In this document: positions 62,583 to 64,000 of the stretch, piece after piece
How the letters are laid out: each line of letters starts with the position of its first letter
How positions within the stretch are numbered: the first letter of the stretch is position 1
Assembly: GCA_004173355.1 (NCBI GenBank)
Contig: SEAD01000004.1
Location: 16,524-80,523 of the forward strand
Length of the DNA: 64,000 nucleotides
Reading direction: 5' to 3'
From: Chitinophagaceae bacterium
Lineage (GTDB): Bacteria > Bacteroidota > Bacteroidia > Chitinophagales > Chitinophagaceae
The notes under the pieces: model-generated
Seen by the model: the letters and a program-made list of their open reading frames with translations, nothing else
Database searches by the model: none
What the model was told of the DNA's origin: nothing
Program-made: the position numbers and the translations under genes

Positions 62583-63917
62583 ATGAAAGCAATTTTTACC
62601 CAAACACAAACAAGGGTCAGCGCACTGGTAGTAGCGTTCATCCTGATTACCCAAACCGGTTTTGGCCAGACGGCCCAGTCAAGCACCCAGTCAGCGGAGG
62701 ACGATGATGACAGCAGTAATGTGCTGAAGTCGGGGCTCGTATTTGTTGATCCCGAACTGAAGTCAGGTACAGCCCTGCAAAAGGGTGCCGTTTACCTTTT
62801 CCGCCAGGTGTCCAAAGAACTGGATGCCACGGTTACCATTGAAGACCTGGTAAATGGTGCAAGGGTAACAAAGATCGATGACAACGGGGAGAAGGTCGGG
62901 TATCGCGACGCTTTCCAACCGGAAGTGAAGGCCGGTGGTATCATTGGCCGATCGTACGCGCAATTCCGCGTGAATTTTTTCCGCACCGGCACTGAGATCC
63001 CGCAACTGGTGCAAAGCCTTAATGCCACTGCACTGGACATTGACGGAAGTGCCCACCTCAAGGAATTCGCCGATATCGAAATGGGCGAAGGCGCCAAAGC
63101 CCAATACAAAGGGAGCGGCCTTCTCGATATCTCGCTGCTGAACCTGCTGCTTGGCAAGTTCCGCGCGGAAAACATCCTCGGTATTGAGCGCGACGGGATT
63201 GACACCCTTGCTTTCGGAAATATGTACACCGCTTCCAACACGGCAGTGTCGGGTTTTATGGTCCGTTACGGATCTGTTGCCCTTACTCCCAGCAATTCCG
63301 CACGTCAGTTCAGCATGTATATGAAAGGCTTTGCCTATCCCGACCAGATCACACTTCCCGTCAGCCTGAAATCATTCACGGCCGAACTGCACAACAGCCA
63401 GGTCAGCCTGAAGTGGACCAGCACCTGGGAAAAAGAAGTACATTATTATATGGTCGAACGTAGTGTGGATGGAAAGGAATATAAAGAGGCCGGACTGGTA
63501 TTTGCCAATGGCAACAGCACCAGCGACCAGTCCTACCGTTTCAGCGAACAGTCATCCGTTGCCGGCAAATCACAGGTCCTGTACTACAGGTTGAAGGCGG
63601 TGGACAGCGACCGGAAAATCCAGTACTCCAATGTGCGGATCATCCATGTGGGCGGTAAGGACGAACGGGAAGTACAGGTGCTTATGTATCCGAACCCAGT
63701 GACTACGCAGGTGGTGGTGACCTTGCCAGGCGGATGGCAGGGCAAAAAAGTAAAATATGAGTTGCTCAACAGCAGCGGCCAGCTCGCGGTCAGGTCTGAA
63801 CCAGGGGCTGCCAGCCAGAGCGAGACGATCAATATGTCCGGATTACCCACCGGAATCTATGTACTGCGGGTCAGCTGCGGGGCCGAAACCAGCCAGCAGA
63901 AGCTCGTCAAACGATAA
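62583..63917 (+). CDS. T9SS type A sorting-domain protein, unknown function
   Basis: A 444-residue secreted protein with a signal peptide (LVVAFILITQTGFGQ). Residues ~20-255 form a region I do not recognise, containing DLVNGARVTKIDDNGEKVG and an acidic DDDDSS start. Residues ~265-355 look like a fibronectin/CHU-type beta-sandwich (LPVSLKSFTAELHNSQVSLK). The last ~80 residues carry the type IX sorting signal: VLMYPNPVTTQVVVTLPGG ... GLPTGIYVLRVSCGAETSQQKLVKR in broken pieces, the PNP, G-x-Y and terminal K motifs of CTD type A. It should be exported by the T9SS and anchored or released at the surface. A terminator follows. Confidence 0.86.
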   Translation: MKAIFTQTQTRVSALVVAFILITQTGFGQTAQSSTQSAEDDDDSSNVLKSGLVFVDPELKSGTALQKGAVYLFRQVSKELDATVTIEDLVNGARVTKIDDNGEKVGYRDAFQPEVKAGGIIGRSYAQFRVNFFRTGTEIPQLVQSLNATALDIDGSAHLKEFADIEMGEGAKAQYKGSGLLDISLLNLLLGKFRAENILGIERDGIDTLAFGNMYTASNTAVSGFMVRYGSVALTPSNSARQFSMYMKGFAYPDQITLPVSLKSFTAELHNSQVSLKWTSTWEKEVHYYMVERSVDGKEYKEAGLVFANGNSTSDQSYRFSEQSSVAGKSQVLYYRLKAVDSDRKIQYSNVRIIHVGGKDEREVQVLMYPNPVTTQVVVTLPGGWQGKKVKYELLNSSGQLAVRSEPGAASQSETINMSGLPTGIYVLRVSCGAETSQQKLVKR

Positions 63918-63940
63918 AAAAATCAGAACTTCGAAGTTGA

Positions 63941-63968
63941 GGCCGGGTCATGGGACCCGGCCTTTTTT
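63941..63968 (+). terminator. Intrinsic terminator after the T9SS cargo gene
   Basis: Perfect 9-bp stem GGCCGGGTC / GACCCGGCC, 4-base loop, then TTTTTT. Confidence 0.92.
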
Positions 63969-64000
63969 GTGGGCCGGCGGGTGCGGGAGCGGCGTTTTTA

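Overview
The window looks like chromosomal DNA of a gliding Bacteroidota, most likely of the Chitinophagaceae type. The support is two SusC/SusD pairs, a bamA-ompH-ompH-murI block, gldH, a type IX secretion (T9SS) cargo protein, two giant FG-GAP/ASPIC lipoproteins, and promoters of the Bacteroidota -7 type (TAnnTTTG) instead of sigma70 boxes. No rRNA, tRNA, CRISPR array, insertion sequence or prophage was seen. The assignment rests on gene content only; no search was run.

Layout. 1-5.6 kb is housekeeping: the 3' part of bamA, two OmpH/Skp chaperones, murI, rpmH-rnpA-yidD and a superoxide dismutase. 5.8-10.9 kb is a SusC/SusD/lipoprotein operon with no enzyme attached. 11-34.6 kb is mostly core metabolism and maintenance: tadA, small stress-type proteins, aldehyde dehydrogenase, glutathione peroxidase, dusB with a membrane MutS-like ATPase, a CPBP protease, cdsA-psd for phospholipids, a HAD phosphatase, a short-chain dehydrogenase, batD, yicC-gldH-histidine kinase-response regulator, lpxD, an epimerase, a hydroxyacyl-CoA dehydrogenase and ligA.

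34.7-61.6 kb is the accessory part. It opens with a degenerate-Nudix regulator of the NrtR/AraR type, then a SusC/SusD pair, two tandem ~1,120-residue FG-GAP/ASPIC lipoproteins and a secreted GH65 enzyme with hydrolase-type catalytic residues. At its far end is a LacI regulator-MFS transporter-GH37 trehalase operon. Together these suggest uptake and breakdown of alpha-glucosides (trehalose, kojibiose or related) outside and inside the cell. Between them (51.4-57.7 kb) lies a different cassette: two vanadium-haloperoxidase/PAP2-fold lipoproteins flanking an outer-membrane barrel, followed by a TonB-dependent receptor. This is the best candidate for an undescribed system here. The window closes with an HD-domain protein and a T9SS-secreted protein.

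Two genome-style features recur. Convergent genes several times overlap by exactly four bases at a shared TTAA/TTAG stop. Promoter -7 boxes often sit a few bases before the start codon, once so close (murI) that a leaderless message is predicted, and twice inside or just after the terminator of the preceding gene. Two minisatellite-like tandem repeats (14 bp and 39 bp) both lie between convergent genes.
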